A stretch of 57,292 nt of DNA. Origin: Sporomusa malonica. GTDB taxonomy: Bacteria; Bacillota; Negativicutes; Sporomusales; Sporomusaceae. The notes under the pieces were generated by a model. It saw only the letters and a program-made list of their open reading frames with translations. It was not told the origin of the DNA and did not search any database. This document shows, piece after piece, positions 18,724 through 27,073 of this stretch. The stretch covers positions 1-57,292 of the forward strand of contig NZ_FWXI01000029.1 of assembly GCF_900176355.1 (NCBI RefSeq), in the 5' to 3' direction. The first letter of the stretch is position 1. Every line of letters begins with the position of its first letter. The position numbers were made by a program, and so were the translations under genes.

Positions 18724-19345
18724 ATTTCACGATGACTCCCTTTAACAAATTGGCGATATCTTCGCAGATATCAAGCGTCTCTTCTAAATGAAGCAGGATT
18801 TCTTTCCATTTAATGATCTCAATCGGATCATTACACTCTCTAAACAGCTTGGCCATTTCTTGGCGGTATACCTTGTCCCCTTGAGACTCATGTTCGATAA
18901 TCCGGGCACAGCGTTCTTCCAACTTGTCTTTCTGTTTCCTGATCTCAGGCAAATGACTAAATGCTTTGTCAATCTGCTTGGCACTTTTACCCACAAGTTC
19001 GCCAAGCTCTTTGGCACCTTCAGACGCCGCGCCAGCATTATATAAACCCATTCGCTCGATGGTGCCTTGCATACAGTCAATCACATCATCAAGTTTGTGG
19101 GCAATGGCATAGATGTCTTCACGGTCAAGCGGAGTAATAAAACTTTTGTGCAGCAAGCCAACAATCTTAGCCGTATTGACGTCAGCTTTCTTCTCAAGCA
19201 CGTCAATTTGGGCCATTAACTCAAACAAGTCACCTTCTTTGTTTAATGCCTCTTGTAAGACATCGGCTGCTTCCCGAATTAGTTGAGTATTTTCCAGAAG
19301 ATAACCATAAAACTTCTCTTCGCGGGGCTTTAAGCCAAATCCCAT
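18716..19345 (-). CDS. DUF47/PhoU-like Pit accessory protein
   Basis: A 209-residue all-helical cytosolic protein of the DUF47 family, which partners Pit transporters. The start is ATG at 19345; AGGAGG lies at 19352-19357, so an apparent in-frame TTG at 19360 is part of the ribosome-site region and is rejected. PhoU-like motifs include PLDREDIYAIAHKLDDVID and the repeated long helices (LEKKADVNTAKIVGLLHK; CARIIEHESQGDKVYR). The operon order DUF47 then pit, with an 8-nt overlap, supports a role in regulating phosphate uptake. Confidence 0.93.
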   Translation of the reverse strand: MGFGLKPREEKFYGYLLENTQLIREAADVLQEALNKEGDLFELMAQIDVLEKKADVNTAKIVGLLHKSFITPLDREDIYAIAHKLDDVIDCMQGTIERMGLYNAGAASEGAKELGELVGKSAKQIDKAFSHLPEIRKQKDKLEERCARIIEHESQGDKVYRQEMAKLFRECNDPIEIIKWKEILLHLEETLDICEDIANLLKGVIVKYA

Positions 19346-19454
19346 ACCTAGCCTCCTCAATTTGTCGGATTCAAACTGATTATAGCATATCCTCTCTACT
19401 TTTGTTAACTAAATGTAAATTAATGTTAAGATTCGGTTAATTTAGTACTAGTTA

Positions 19455-19802
19455 TTATGATTTAGCGACCAGTACAATGCCACTTAAGATTAAGATCAAG
19501 CCACCTACCCTGAGCGGTCCAATGGTCTCATGAAATAGAAAGTATGAAGCAAGAAACACCAATACATATCCCAGGCTAATCAACGGGTAGGCGTAGCTTA
19601 GTTCGACGGTACGCAAAGCATAAATCCAAAGCAAGGTACTCACACCATAAAGGGCCAATCCTGCTGTAATCGGCCAGGCGGCTATAACCTTCTCCAGGAA
19701 AGTGCCAGTATCCGGAATATGTGTAGCTCCGTACTTGAAGGCGATTTGTCCAACAGCGCCAATAAGAACCGACAATAGGATAATATAGATATCTTTCATC
19801 AT
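19455..19802 (-). CDS. Small DMT/SMR-type four-helix membrane protein
   Basis: A 115-residue protein with four membrane helices (IYIILLSVLIGAVGQIAFK; ITAGLALYGVSTLLWIYAL; YPLISLGYVLVFLASYFLF; VGGLILILSGIVLVA). The size and the ELSYAYPLISLGYVLV motif fit half-size EamA/small multidrug resistance-type transporters, including the ArnE/F-like group. It starts at either of two adjacent Met codons. The substrate is unknown. It is divergent from the DUF1624 gene. Confidence 0.8.
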   Translation of the reverse strand: MMKDIYIILLSVLIGAVGQIAFKYGATHIPDTGTFLEKVIAAWPITAGLALYGVSTLLWIYALRTVELSYAYPLISLGYVLVFLASYFLFHETIGPLRVGGLILILSGIVLVAKS

Positions 19803-19990
19803 AGCACCGCCCTGTTAAAGGCCCTGGCTAAGCGAGCCAAGACCTGTCTCTGGTAGTATATTCCCTTTTCACTGCGGTATTCCTTCCAGTTGTTACCCAA
19901 ATCTTCACTGTTTACTTGACGACAACCTAATTGTCATTTATTGTTAATGTAGAATGGTTTACCCTACCATCACAAAGGAGGGAATCAACG

Positions 19991-20680
19991 TTGCCAGAGA
20001 CTGCCCGGCTTGTTGAAATAGATTTTTTCCGGGGAATTGCAATACTTTTAATGATCGTTTTCCATACAGTATTTGACTTGGCTTTTTATTATAACTGGCC
20101 GCTTGATTATCTGGATGGTTTTTGGTACTACCAGGGCAAAGCCGCAGCCGTGCTGTTCATGTTGGTATCAGGCATAAGTAGTATACTCAGCCGTAATCCG
20201 GTTCGGCGTGGGCTTACCGTGTTTGCCATAGGGCTTCTCATTACTGCAGCAACCTATGCCTATAGTCCTGCTGTATATATCCGGTTTGGCATTCTGCACC
20301 TACTGGGCATCGGTATGCTTGCTGCCCCCCTTGTTAGCCGGTGCAGTGCACTACTGCTCAGCCTTATTGGTACGGCAGTTATTGTCATTGGCAATGAGTT
20401 CTCCCAGATAACAGCAGCAACAGCCTGCCTAGTACCTTTCGGTATCAAACCACCCAGCTTTGCCTCGCTTGACTACTATCCACTGTTTCCATGGTTGGGT
20501 CTAGTGCTCTTTGGCATGGCAGCAGGCAAGCTACTCTATTCGCAAAACCGTCCACTGTGGCCGTCAGCCGCTTCTTATCGCCTTGTTTGTTGGCTAAGCT
20601 CGCTCGGCCGCCGGTCACTACTCATTTATCTTATGCATCAGCCAATCATACTCGCAATCCTGTATATAGTAAACCCATAG
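19991..20680 (+). CDS. DUF1624 (HGSNAT-like) membrane protein
   Basis: A 229-residue polytopic membrane protein of the DUF1624 family, related to the catalytic domain of heparan-alpha-glucosaminide N-acetyltransferase. The start chosen is TTG at 19991, because AAAGGAGGG lies at 19975-19983; the frame is open 20 codons further upstream without a ribosome site. The family motif RLVEIDFFRGIAILLMIVFH is at the N terminus, followed by 6-7 helices (including FRGIAIL, AAVLFMLVSGISS, FGILHLLGIGMLA, PLFPWLGLVLFGMAAGK) and LLIYLMHQP near the end, typical of acyltransferase-3-like folds. The acceptor is unknown. Confidence 0.85.
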   Translation: MPETARLVEIDFFRGIAILLMIVFHTVFDLAFYYNWPLDYLDGFWYYQGKAAAVLFMLVSGISSILSRNPVRRGLTVFAIGLLITAATYAYSPAVYIRFGILHLLGIGMLAAPLVSRCSALLLSLIGTAVIVIGNEFSQITAATACLVPFGIKPPSFASLDYYPLFPWLGLVLFGMAAGKLLYSQNRPLWPSAASYRLVCWLSSLGRRSLLIYLMHQPIILAILYIVNP

Positions 20681-20728
20681 AGTGAAATACACAACCGCAG
20701 GATATTACGATATAAACGAGGGATTTTT

Positions 20729-21175
20729 GTGTTTAAACTTAATGCGTTAATACCAGAATTATCTGTTTCAGATATCAATAAAAGTCTTTACTTCTACTTA
20801 AATATTGTTTCATTCAAGTTAGAGTACGAACGAAAAAATGATAAGTTCGCCTTATTATCACTAAATGATTCTCAAATTATGATTGAAGAAATAAATGGAT
20901 ATTGGCAGACTGGAGTTTTATCGTATCCTTTTGGTAGAGGAATCAACTTTCAAATAGTAGTAGATAATATAGATCAATTATACAAAAATATAAAAACATA
21001 TGACTATCCAATTAAAATTGAGCTGCAAGAGAATTGGTATAGAGCAGATAATACATTGATTGGACAGAAAGAATTTTTAATTATGGATCCAGATGGTTAT
21101 CTATTAAGATTTGCTCAAAATTCAGGAGTAAAAGAATATGTTGAGTCTAAAAAGGTTGTCAGGATTTCGCCCTGA
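20729..21175 (+). CDS. VOC-family bleomycin-resistance-like protein
   Basis: A 148-residue VOC protein similar to bleomycin/glyoxalase-fold resistance proteins. It starts at GTG 20729, behind GAGGGA. It has PELSVSDINKSLYFYLN at the N terminus and the C-terminal IMDPDGYLLRFAQN motif. Its AT content and Lys/Asn/Ile-rich composition contrast with flanking genes, suggesting recent transfer. The stop codon lies inside a perfect terminator hairpin. Drug binding is a family association only. Confidence 0.82.
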   Translation: MFKLNALIPELSVSDINKSLYFYLNIVSFKLEYERKNDKFALLSLNDSQIMIEEINGYWQTGVLSYPFGRGINFQIVVDNIDQLYKNIKTYDYPIKIELQENWYRADNTLIGQKEFLIMDPDGYLLRFAQNSGVKEYVESKKVVRISP

Positions 21176-21185
21176 CAACCTTTTT
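21149..21185. terminator. Strong bidirectional terminator
   Basis: AAAAAGGTTGTCAGG (21149-21163) pairs perfectly with CCTGACAACCTTTTT (21171-21185) around a 7-nt loop. A-tract and T-tract on both sides make it work in both directions. It overlaps the last codons of the VOC gene and ends nfnB transcription from the opposite side. Confidence 0.92.
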
Positions 21186-21202
21186 GAATATCGGTCTGTG
21201 AT

Positions 21203-22594
21203 TTATTGCTTGGCACCCATAAGCATTTCATTAATCGCAGCAGCAGCTTTTTTGCCTGCGCCCATGGCCAGGATTACCGTGGCTGCACCGGTTACAGCGT
21301 CACCGCCCGCGTAGACGCGCTCACGGCTGGTGAGGCCGGTTTCTTCATCAGCTACAATGCACTGCCACTTGTTGATTTCAAGGCCTTGGGTGGTCGAGGA
21401 AATGAGCGGATTTGGCGAAGTGCCGAGTGACATGATCACAGTGTCTACTTCCATGACAAACTCGGAGTTAGCCACTTCGACAGGCTTTCTCCGGCCTGAG
21501 GCATCAGCTTCACCTAACTCCATTTTAATGCATTTTAAACCCGTAACCCAGCCTTTGTCGTCCACTAAAATCTCAGTCGGATTGGTCAACACATCAAAGA
21601 TAATGCCTTCTTCCTTGGCATGATGTACTTCCTCGACACGGGCCGGCAGCTCGGCTTCTGAGCGACGGTAGACAATGTGCGTTTCGGCACCAAGGCGGGC
21701 GGCAGTTCTGGCCGCATCCATGGCTACATTGCCGCCGCCAACTACAGCTACCCTTTTTCCCACTTTGATAGGGGTCGAATATTCTTCCTTAAAGGCCTTC
21801 ATCAGGTTATTACGGGTCAAAAACTCGTTGGCCGAGAAAACGCCATTGGCGTTTTCTCCCGAAATGCCCATGAACTTAGGCAGACCGGCACCTGATCCGA
21901 TAAATACAGCGTCAAAGCCCTCTTCGTTTAACAGTTCATCAATAGTAACCGTTTTCCCGATAATCACATTAGTCTCGATCTTGACACCCATTTTCTTGAG
22001 GTTTTCAATCTCGGTTTTTACCACTGTTTCTTTAGGCAGGCGAAACTCAGGGATACCATATACCAGTACTCCGCCTGGTTCATGCAACGCCTCAAATACT
22101 GTGATTTCATAGCCTTTACGGGCGAGCTCGCCAGCGCAGGTTAAGCCTGCCGGGCCGCTGCCGATAACAGCCACTTTTCTGCCGTTTTTCGGCTCTACTT
22201 CAGCCGTATCTACTTGGTTTTCCCGGGCCCAATCGGCTACAAACCGTTCTAATTTACCGATGGCTACAGCCTCGCCTTTAATGCCCACAATACATTTGCC
22301 CTCACACTGGCTTTCCTGTGGACAAACACGACCACACACGGCAGGCAGGGCGCTCGCCTTAGCGATCACTTTAGCCGCCTCGGTAATTTCGCCTTTTTTA
22401 ACATGGCTGATAAAGGCTGGAATATCTATAGCTACTGGGCAATCGCCCACACATTTTGCATTTTTACAATTCAAACACCGCGCGGCCTCGGCAATCGCTT
22501 CTTCCAGCGAATAGCCCAGGCACACTTCATCAAAATTAGTAACCCGTGCTTTAGCACACTGTTCCCGTACTGGTATTCTCGCTGCTTTACTCAT
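21203..22594 (-). CDS. nfnB: NfnB: large subunit of NADH-dependent ferredoxin:NADP oxidoreductase (GltD-like)
   Basis: A 463-residue flavoprotein of the glutamate-synthase small-chain family. Residues 20-110 form a two-[4Fe-4S] ferredoxin-like domain (ARCLNCKNAKCVGDCPVAIDI; CGRVCPQESQCEGKCIVG). Two Rossmann folds follow (VIGSGPAGLTCAGELA; VAVVGGGNVAMDAARTA). Alone it could be called a glutamate synthase small chain, but the adjacent NfnA-like subunit with a 1-nt stop/start overlap identifies the bifurcating NfnAB complex, which couples NADH and reduced ferredoxin to NADP+ reduction. That is a common energy-conservation enzyme in anaerobes. Confidence 0.92.
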   Translation of the reverse strand: MSKAARIPVREQCAKARVTNFDEVCLGYSLEEAIAEAARCLNCKNAKCVGDCPVAIDIPAFISHVKKGEITEAAKVIAKASALPAVCGRVCPQESQCEGKCIVGIKGEAVAIGKLERFVADWARENQVDTAEVEPKNGRKVAVIGSGPAGLTCAGELARKGYEITVFEALHEPGGVLVYGIPEFRLPKETVVKTEIENLKKMGVKIETNVIIGKTVTIDELLNEEGFDAVFIGSGAGLPKFMGISGENANGVFSANEFLTRNNLMKAFKEEYSTPIKVGKRVAVVGGGNVAMDAARTAARLGAETHIVYRRSEAELPARVEEVHHAKEEGIIFDVLTNPTEILVDDKGWVTGLKCIKMELGEADASGRRKPVEVANSEFVMEVDTVIMSLGTSPNPLISSTTQGLEINKWQCIVADEETGLTSRERVYAGGDAVTGAATVILAMGAGKKAAAAINEMLMGAKQ

Positions 22595-23472
22595 TATTGT
22601 TTACCCCCGCAGCATCCGCCAGTATGGCTTCCTTTTTCGGCTTCAAGCTTATACCGGCCTTCTTCGGTTTTGTACATAGCCTGGCGGCGCATGGCTTCGT
22701 CAAAATCGACTAAATGGCCATCAAACTCAGGGCCGTCAACACAGGCAAATTTAATTTCATCGCCGACAGAAACACGGCAGGCACCGCACATGCCAGTCCC
22801 ATCTACCATGATAGGGTTTAAACTGATCGTTGTCTTTATGTTATATCCTTTTGTCAGCTTGGCTACAAACTTCATCATAATCATTGGGCCAATAGCGATC
22901 ACATGATCATAGGCAGCACCGCCATCAATAAGTCCTTTTAGCACATCTGTCACCAAACCTTTACGGCTATAGGAGCCATCATCGGTGGTAACATATACAT
23001 TAGCACCCAAAGCCTTCATTTCTTCTTCGAGAATGACAAAATCTTGGGAGCGCGCACCAATAATTACGTCAACTTGAACACCCTGCTGCTGCAGCCATTT
23101 TACTTGCGGATACACCGGCGCAGTGCCCACGCCGCCAGCCACAAAAACAAGGCGCTCTTGTTTTAATTCAGCAATATCCTCATAGATAAATTCAGAGGCT
23201 TCACCAAGCGGTCCGGCAAAATCAGTGAAATAGTCACCGACCTCATAGCCAGCCATCTCTACTGTCGACTGACCTAATGTCTGGAAAACAATTGTAACCG
23301 TTCCCCGGTCAGCATCATAATCACAAATAGTTAAAGGAATTCTTTCGCCTTTTTCATTCATTTTGACAATGACAAACTGACCCGGTCTGGCCGATTTAGC
23401 TACACGGGGAGCTTCTACATCCATTAAATAAATTTGCGGCGCCAATTTCCGTTTCTCGACTATTTTGTACAT
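22594..23472 (-). CDS. nfnA: NfnA: FAD/NAD-binding and [2Fe-2S] subunit
   Basis: A 292-residue ferredoxin-NADP reductase-type subunit. The start is ATG at 23472, behind AGGAAAGGGAG; the longer in-frame extension to 23544 is hydrophobic and lacks a site. The FAD-binding barrel has RPGQFVIVKM and RIPLTICDYD. The NAD-binding half has VFVAGGVGTAPVYPQ and IAIGPMIMMKFV. A C-terminal Cys cluster (GTGMCGACRVSVGDE ... FACVDGPEFDG) binds [2Fe-2S], as in dihydroorotate dehydrogenase electron-transfer subunits. The TAATG overlap with nfnB shows translational coupling. Confidence 0.92.
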   Translation of the reverse strand: MYKIVEKRKLAPQIYLMDVEAPRVAKSARPGQFVIVKMNEKGERIPLTICDYDADRGTVTIVFQTLGQSTVEMAGYEVGDYFTDFAGPLGEASEFIYEDIAELKQERLVFVAGGVGTAPVYPQVKWLQQQGVQVDVIIGARSQDFVILEEEMKALGANVYVTTDDGSYSRKGLVTDVLKGLIDGGAAYDHVIAIGPMIMMKFVAKLTKGYNIKTTISLNPIMVDGTGMCGACRVSVGDEIKFACVDGPEFDGHLVDFDEAMRRQAMYKTEEGRYKLEAEKGSHTGGCCGGKQ

Positions 23473-23561
23473 CTTAATCTCCCTTTCCTGCTTCGACATT
23501 ATGCGACAAAAATTCAGCATGAGAATTATATCACATATAACCAAGTTTGGGAACAGAAAAA

Positions 23562-23583
23562 AGCCGCAGATACAACTGCGGCT
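23562..23583 (-). terminator. Rho-independent terminator of the siroheme-reductase operon
   Basis: AGCCGCAG (23562-23569) pairs with CTGCGGCT (23576-23583). On the minus strand the stem is followed by TTTTTT. It separates the 23590-25704 operon from nfnAB, so nfnA needs its own promoter in the short gap. Confidence 0.88.
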
Positions 23584-23589
23584 CCGGGG

Positions 23590-24258
23590 TTACACCCGGG
23601 TAATTTCATATTTATTAGTAGTGCCGCCTGCCTTAGAATCAGCGATTTGCCGAAAGACAAATCCCGGATTAAGAATACTGACAAAGGCGGTAAGCCATTC
23701 ATTGTAGAGGTTTTTCATCATCTTGCCATCAGCCCCAACCCGTTTCCAGTTGGGTTCCTGTAGACAAACCTCGCTTTCCCAGACCATTTTGTCAGGTGTA
23801 CTTTCAATCACAGTGTCCGCCTGATCACAAGGCATGCCGTTGAGATAATAGTCATTTATGGCTTTATAGATACCTGTCGCGGTGGAGGTTTCGTACTTAC
23901 CCTGAGCATCGGCATGGCGGGCACAGTGAGCACCATGTTCCCTAAAAGCCTCTTGGGTTACATCAATGGCGGCATCCCCGCAATTGTCAACAAGCGCCTG
24001 GATAAAGGCCGCTTCCCGGCTTTCAGCCACATTAATCTGCCGCTGCAGCCAGCCATGGATATTGCTCTGGTCAATGTGTTCTGTTAAGTCAGCGTCAGGC
24101 AGCGGCTCACCATAGCTTTGCCAGGCCTGGGAGCGGGCTTCCTCAGCAGTGCCGCCGCACAAGCTGTCAGCCCCTTCGAAAATCTTCTGCTCACGTTCGA
24201 TAACATGGCGGATTTTATTGTATAACCAGTAGTGGATAGGCGCTAAAAAGGCACTCAT
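23590..24258 (-). CDS. Putative ATC-hydrolase-like protein
   Basis: A 222-residue soluble protein that resembles the L-2-amino-thiazoline-4-carboxylate hydrolase-like family of anaerobes by overall layout: an N-terminal helical segment (IREREQKIF-type), a conserved AFREHGAHCARHADAQG region and a C-terminal half with KMVWESEVCLQEPNWKRVG. I recognise this only loosely. It is the last gene of a three-gene operon with a siroheme reductase and a CMD-like protein, ended by a strong terminator. A sulfur-related substrate would fit the partner but is inference. AGGGGG precedes the ATG. Confidence 0.5.
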   Translation of the reverse strand: MSAFLAPIHYWLYNKIRHVIEREQKIFEGADSLCGGTAEEARSQAWQSYGEPLPDADLTEHIDQSNIHGWLQRQINVAESREAAFIQALVDNCGDAAIDVTQEAFREHGAHCARHADAQGKYETSTATGIYKAINDYYLNGMPCDQADTVIESTPDKMVWESEVCLQEPNWKRVGADGKMMKNLYNEWLTAFVSILNPGFVFRQIADSKAGGTTNKYEITRV

Positions 24259-24285
24259 AATAAATTTCCCCCTTTAAATTATTGG

Positions 24286-25254
24286 CTAGCTATTAGCCGG
24301 AACGACTTTATTCAGTGCAGCCAGTAGTTCAGTTAAGTTCAAGCCGTGGATTTCTGCCGCTTGCCGAACAGGCTCGCCAGCCGAAGACGGGCAGCCAAGG
24401 CAACCCATACCGAAGGATCGGAATACTGGGACAGTCTGCGGATAAACCCGGATAATATCGCTGATAACACTGTCGGCTGTGATGGGATCGCCAAAAACCA
24501 GGTCACCTTCAGTCAAACCGCCCGGGACTGGCACAATTTTCTCACTAGCCTCAGATTGTGGCACTTTAGGCTCAGTTGCGGCGCTCTTTTCACCATAAAA
24601 CTCGGCCAAAACATCGGTTTTAAATTTTTCTAAGCCGATGCGTTCAATAAACTGCCCAATGCGCTCAATATCAGCATGCTTTTGGTAATAACGCATAATG
24701 ATGTCCACCATCCGCAAGGTATCATCATAATCAAGGCTTGTAATGATTTTATCAGCTAAGCGGGGATGGGAACCGGCGCTGCCGCCGGCATAGACATCCC
24801 AGCCCTCGTCAGTACCAATGACCCCAATGTCTTTAACTACCGATTCGCCACAGGAGTTCGGACAAGCCGACACCCCCATTTTGATACGGCTCGGCATTTC
24901 TTTTTTGATATAACGCTTGTCAAGTTCCAGGCCAAGCTTAATGCTGTCTTGCTTGCCGCGTTTACAAAAAGCGATCCCTGGGCAAATCTTAACACTGCGC
25001 ACACAGTTGGCAAAGCCAAGTGCCGGCGTCATCCCGAGATCTTCCCAGATGTTTTCAATATCTTCGGCCTTAAGTCCAGTAATCATGATACGCTGAGCCG
25101 ATGTCAGCTTCATGGTACCACCGTATTTCTTAGTAACATCTACGTATTTTTGCATTACCTCAGGTTTGATAAAGCCACCAGGCAGATGCGGGGTTATGGC
25201 ATAAGTACGTTTTCCGTCCCTAATTTTTTGCAGGTTTGCTCCTTTGGGCAGCAT
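24286..25254 (-). CDS. Small siroheme [4Fe-4S] sulfite/nitrite reductase-like protein fused to DUF1858
   Basis: A 322-residue cytosolic redox protein. Residues 1-215 are a single nitrite/sulfite reductase repeat with the siroheme-[4Fe-4S] ligand pattern C91-x5-C97 (CPGIAFC) and C131-x3-C135 (CPNSC), plus TSAQRIMITGL. This is the small, one-module form, about half the size of assimilatory enzymes. After a Pro/Glu linker (215-250), residues 256-320 form a DUF1858 domain with GMGCLGCPSSAGE; its two Cys may bind a metal or act in redox. GAGGAGGT lies before the ATG. No separate electron-transfer subunit is in the operon; nfnAB lies downstream behind a terminator. The substrate could be sulfite, nitrite or another small oxyanion. 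Confidence 0.88.
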   Translation of the reverse strand: MLPKGANLQKIRDGKRTYAITPHLPGGFIKPEVMQKYVDVTKKYGGTMKLTSAQRIMITGLKAEDIENIWEDLGMTPALGFANCVRSVKICPGIAFCKRGKQDSIKLGLELDKRYIKKEMPSRIKMGVSACPNSCGESVVKDIGVIGTDEGWDVYAGGSAGSHPRLADKIITSLDYDDTLRMVDIIMRYYQKHADIERIGQFIERIGLEKFKTDVLAEFYGEKSAATEPKVPQSEASEKIVPVPGGLTEGDLVFGDPITADSVISDIIRVYPQTVPVFRSFGMGCLGCPSSAGEPVRQAAEIHGLNLTELLAALNKVVPANS

Positions 25255-25308
25255 GCTGCCACCTCCTCAATATTCTCAATTTATTTTTCACTGAAATAGC
25301 CGTGGTTA

Positions 25309-25704
25309 TTAATGACCGCTAGATTCACCATCATGTTGTGCTTTATAAATTGTATCCATGAATTTGATCAGCGGGCTGAGTTTGACAATAGTGTGAGCGC
25401 CTTTCATCCATACCTGTTGGCGAAACACCTCGATGATTTCTTCGCGAGTAGCGCCGTGGTTTAATGCTTTCAAGAGTTCCAGCTTGGCACGTACATCGTC
25501 ATCGCCATAAATCGCGGTCGCTAATGCAATAAGGTAACGATATTTTAAGGGAATAACACCCTCGCCCCAGATTATGTGGTGATACTCGCTAATGATTTTC
25601 TGCATATCTTCGCCCAAATCACCTGCACCCATACTACAGGGAGGCACAAATCCAAACTGTTTTTTAAACTCGGCAATCATTTGCTGCTTATCAAAGTTAG
25701 CCAT
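25309..25704 (-). CDS. Carboxymuconolactone decarboxylase/AhpD-like protein
   Basis: A 131-residue all-helical protein of the CMD/AhpD fold. The start is ATG at 25704 behind AAGGAGA; a longer frame to 25764 lacks a site. Family features include IPLKYRYLIALATAIYGDD and ALNHGATREEIIEVFRQ. The AhpD CxxC is not present (the only Cys is C23 of PPCSMG), so peroxidase-partner activity is unlikely. It is first in the operon with the siroheme reductase, directly downstream of the Crp/Fnr-type palindromes. Confidence 0.82.
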   Translation of the reverse strand: MANFDKQQMIAEFKKQFGFVPPCSMGAGDLGEDMQKIISEYHHIIWGEGVIPLKYRYLIALATAIYGDDDVRAKLELLKALNHGATREEIIEVFRQQVWMKGAHTIVKLSPLIKFMDTIYKAQHDGESSGH

Positions 25705-25777
25705 TGCTTTTGTCTCCTTCACCCTTATCTCTTGAGTACATTGTATTATAAGTCTTCCTCCCATTCATTGGCAGGCA

Positions 25778-25804
25778 TCACAATCTGGTGTGATTTTCGT
25801 CACA
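25778..25804. promoter_or_regulatory. Overlapping Crp/Fnr-type palindromes between divergent genes
   Basis: The sequence holds three half-sites at exact 11-nt steps: TCACA (25778), TGTGA (25789) and TCACA (25800), each separated by 6 nt. The right pair, GTGTGA-n6-TCACAC, is a perfect 18-nt Crp-family consensus. It lies 74 nt upstream of the CMD/siroheme operon start and 87 nt upstream of the DUF1450 gene, well placed to control both. Confidence 0.8.
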
Positions 25805-25890
25805 CGTAAAAAGGGGCAAAATATCTTTACATAGTTTACCGTTAACAGGCCAAAACTAAACTTCGAAAAAGCTGGAGGAGGCAAAGAAAT

Positions 25891-26118
25891 ATGCACACAA
25901 TACAGTTCTGTGAAAATAATCTGAAACACGAGGGTATGGATGAGCTTGTTGAAAAATGCCGGACTGAATTAAAAAAAGTTGAGATATCAGTAGAACCTTG
26001 TTTGGGCGAATGCGGCGACTGTGCCGAAACCTATATTGCTAAAGTTAACGACAACTTAGTGACCGGGGACACAACCCACTACCTATTTGAAGAGATTCAA
26101 AACTTGCTTAATGAATAA
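25891..26118 (+). CDS. DUF1450 protein (YuzB-like)
   Basis: A 75-residue protein of the DUF1450/YuzB family. It has CENNLKHEGMDEL, CLGECGDCAET and a C-terminal helix. The Cys pattern (C8, C24, C37, C41, C44) resembles a small thioredoxin-like [2Fe-2S] or zinc site. TGGAGGAGG lies upstream of ATG 25891. It is divergent from the siroheme-reductase operon and shares its palindromic control region. Function is unknown. Confidence 0.88.
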   Translation: MHTIQFCENNLKHEGMDELVEKCRTELKKVEISVEPCLGECGDCAETYIAKVNDNLVTGDTTHYLFEEIQNLLNE

Positions 26119-26125
26119 GTAAAGC

Positions 26126-26158
26126 GAAGCCAGCTACCTTTGATAAGTAGCTGGCTTC
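26126..26158 (+). terminator. Terminator of the DUF1450 gene
   Basis: GAAGCCAGCTAC (26126-26137) pairs perfectly with GTAGCTGGCTTC (26147-26158) around a 9-nt loop, 7 nt after the stop codon. Confidence 0.88.
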
Positions 26159-26611
26159 TTGGTCTATCTATAGCAATCATCACTTCAATACCTCGAAGGC
26201 AAGAGCTTAATTTGAAGCAATTGGTCGGACTCTTAAATAGCTACCATATCTTTGTATGCTGCCCGGTAAATAACCCAGTTGAAAGTTTTGCAGTGTTACA
26301 TTGCAATTCCTTTTCCAGCAAGCTTTTAAAAGACGTTTCCGACCTTTTTCTTAGATTGTTTTCATTTTCAGTATGCTTATCTCGTAAGTTCGATTTGGGA
26401 ATAGGGAATACCGGTGCAACTTTCACAATCCTCAAAGCAATCACCTTCCATATTTTTCCTTTATTATTCTACATATGGAAGTAATTTCCTTTTTTGTATC
26501 TCACTTTATTCACTTTATCTTTTCACTAGCAATCAAATATCCTATCTATTCAAAGTAATTTAACAATCTATCAGTCAGACAAGTTTGCAGTTGTACTAAC
26601 AGATAGGAAAA
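26159..26611. other. AT-rich intergenic region, no gene seen
   Basis: About 450 nt between a DUF1450 terminator and the terminator of the next minus-strand gene. Frames on either strand (26140-26484 plus, 26241-26444 minus) lack ribosome sites and recognisable products. Confidence 0.6.
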
Positions 26612-26627
26612 GCGCCCTGAAGGGCGC
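26612..26627 (-). terminator. Terminator of the 78-residue gene
   Basis: GCGCCCT (26612-26618) pairs with AGGGCGC (26621-26627); on the minus strand it is followed by TTTTCC, 22 nt beyond the stop of the adjacent gene. Confidence 0.75.
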
Positions 26628-26648
26628 CTGAAAACAAACTATTTATCT

Positions 26649-26885
26649 TTACATCCAATTAAACTCCAAGGTAACAACAAGCTCACCCGCTTCAGCTCTT
26701 ACACTAAAATAGGAACAATAAGAAAGTACTTTTCGTAATGACCGGAACTGTTTAGGAGAATCCCCTGCTATTTCGGGAACTCGAACGGTTACAAGTGCCT
26801 TATTATTAAAATTCTCTACCACACTTACATTATTCGAAACCAGCTTTATCGCAGTCAAAATACGGATAAAGGTCTCCCTTCTCAT
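26649..26885 (-). CDS. Hypothetical protein, 78 residues
   Basis: I do not recognise the family. The frame starts at ATG 26885 with a strong AAGGAGGG and ends before its own terminator, so it is a real single-gene transcript. The predicted fold is alpha/beta: an N-terminal helix (RRETFIRILTAIKLV), a strand-rich middle (KALVTVRVPE), a basic helix (RSLRKVLSYCSYF) and a final strand (GELVVTLEFNW). No signal peptide or membrane helix. Confidence 0.75.
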   Translation of the reverse strand: MRRETFIRILTAIKLVSNNVSVVENFNNKALVTVRVPEIAGDSPKQFRSLRKVLSYCSYFSVRAEAGELVVTLEFNWM

Positions 26886-27073
26886 AGACAGCCCTCCTTA
26901 TAATACTTACGTTATGTTAATTATATCATATCTGCTTGATGGTTGTATTAAAAAACGACATTAACCGGACAAGTTCTGCACTTGATACCGTAAAGGCCTG
27001 GGTTCGGGCTAACGGTCTCTTTTTCTATTGAAGATTCATTAAGCCAACAGCAGGGTTAATTTTTGATAAAAAA

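Noticed and set aside
21203..22594. Glutamate synthase small chain (GltD)
   Set aside because: No large glutamate synthase subunit is present, and the coupled NfnA subunit fits NfnAB instead.
26140..26484. 114-residue plus-strand frame after the DUF1450 gene
   Set aside because: It begins inside the DUF1450 terminator hairpin and lacks a ribosome site.
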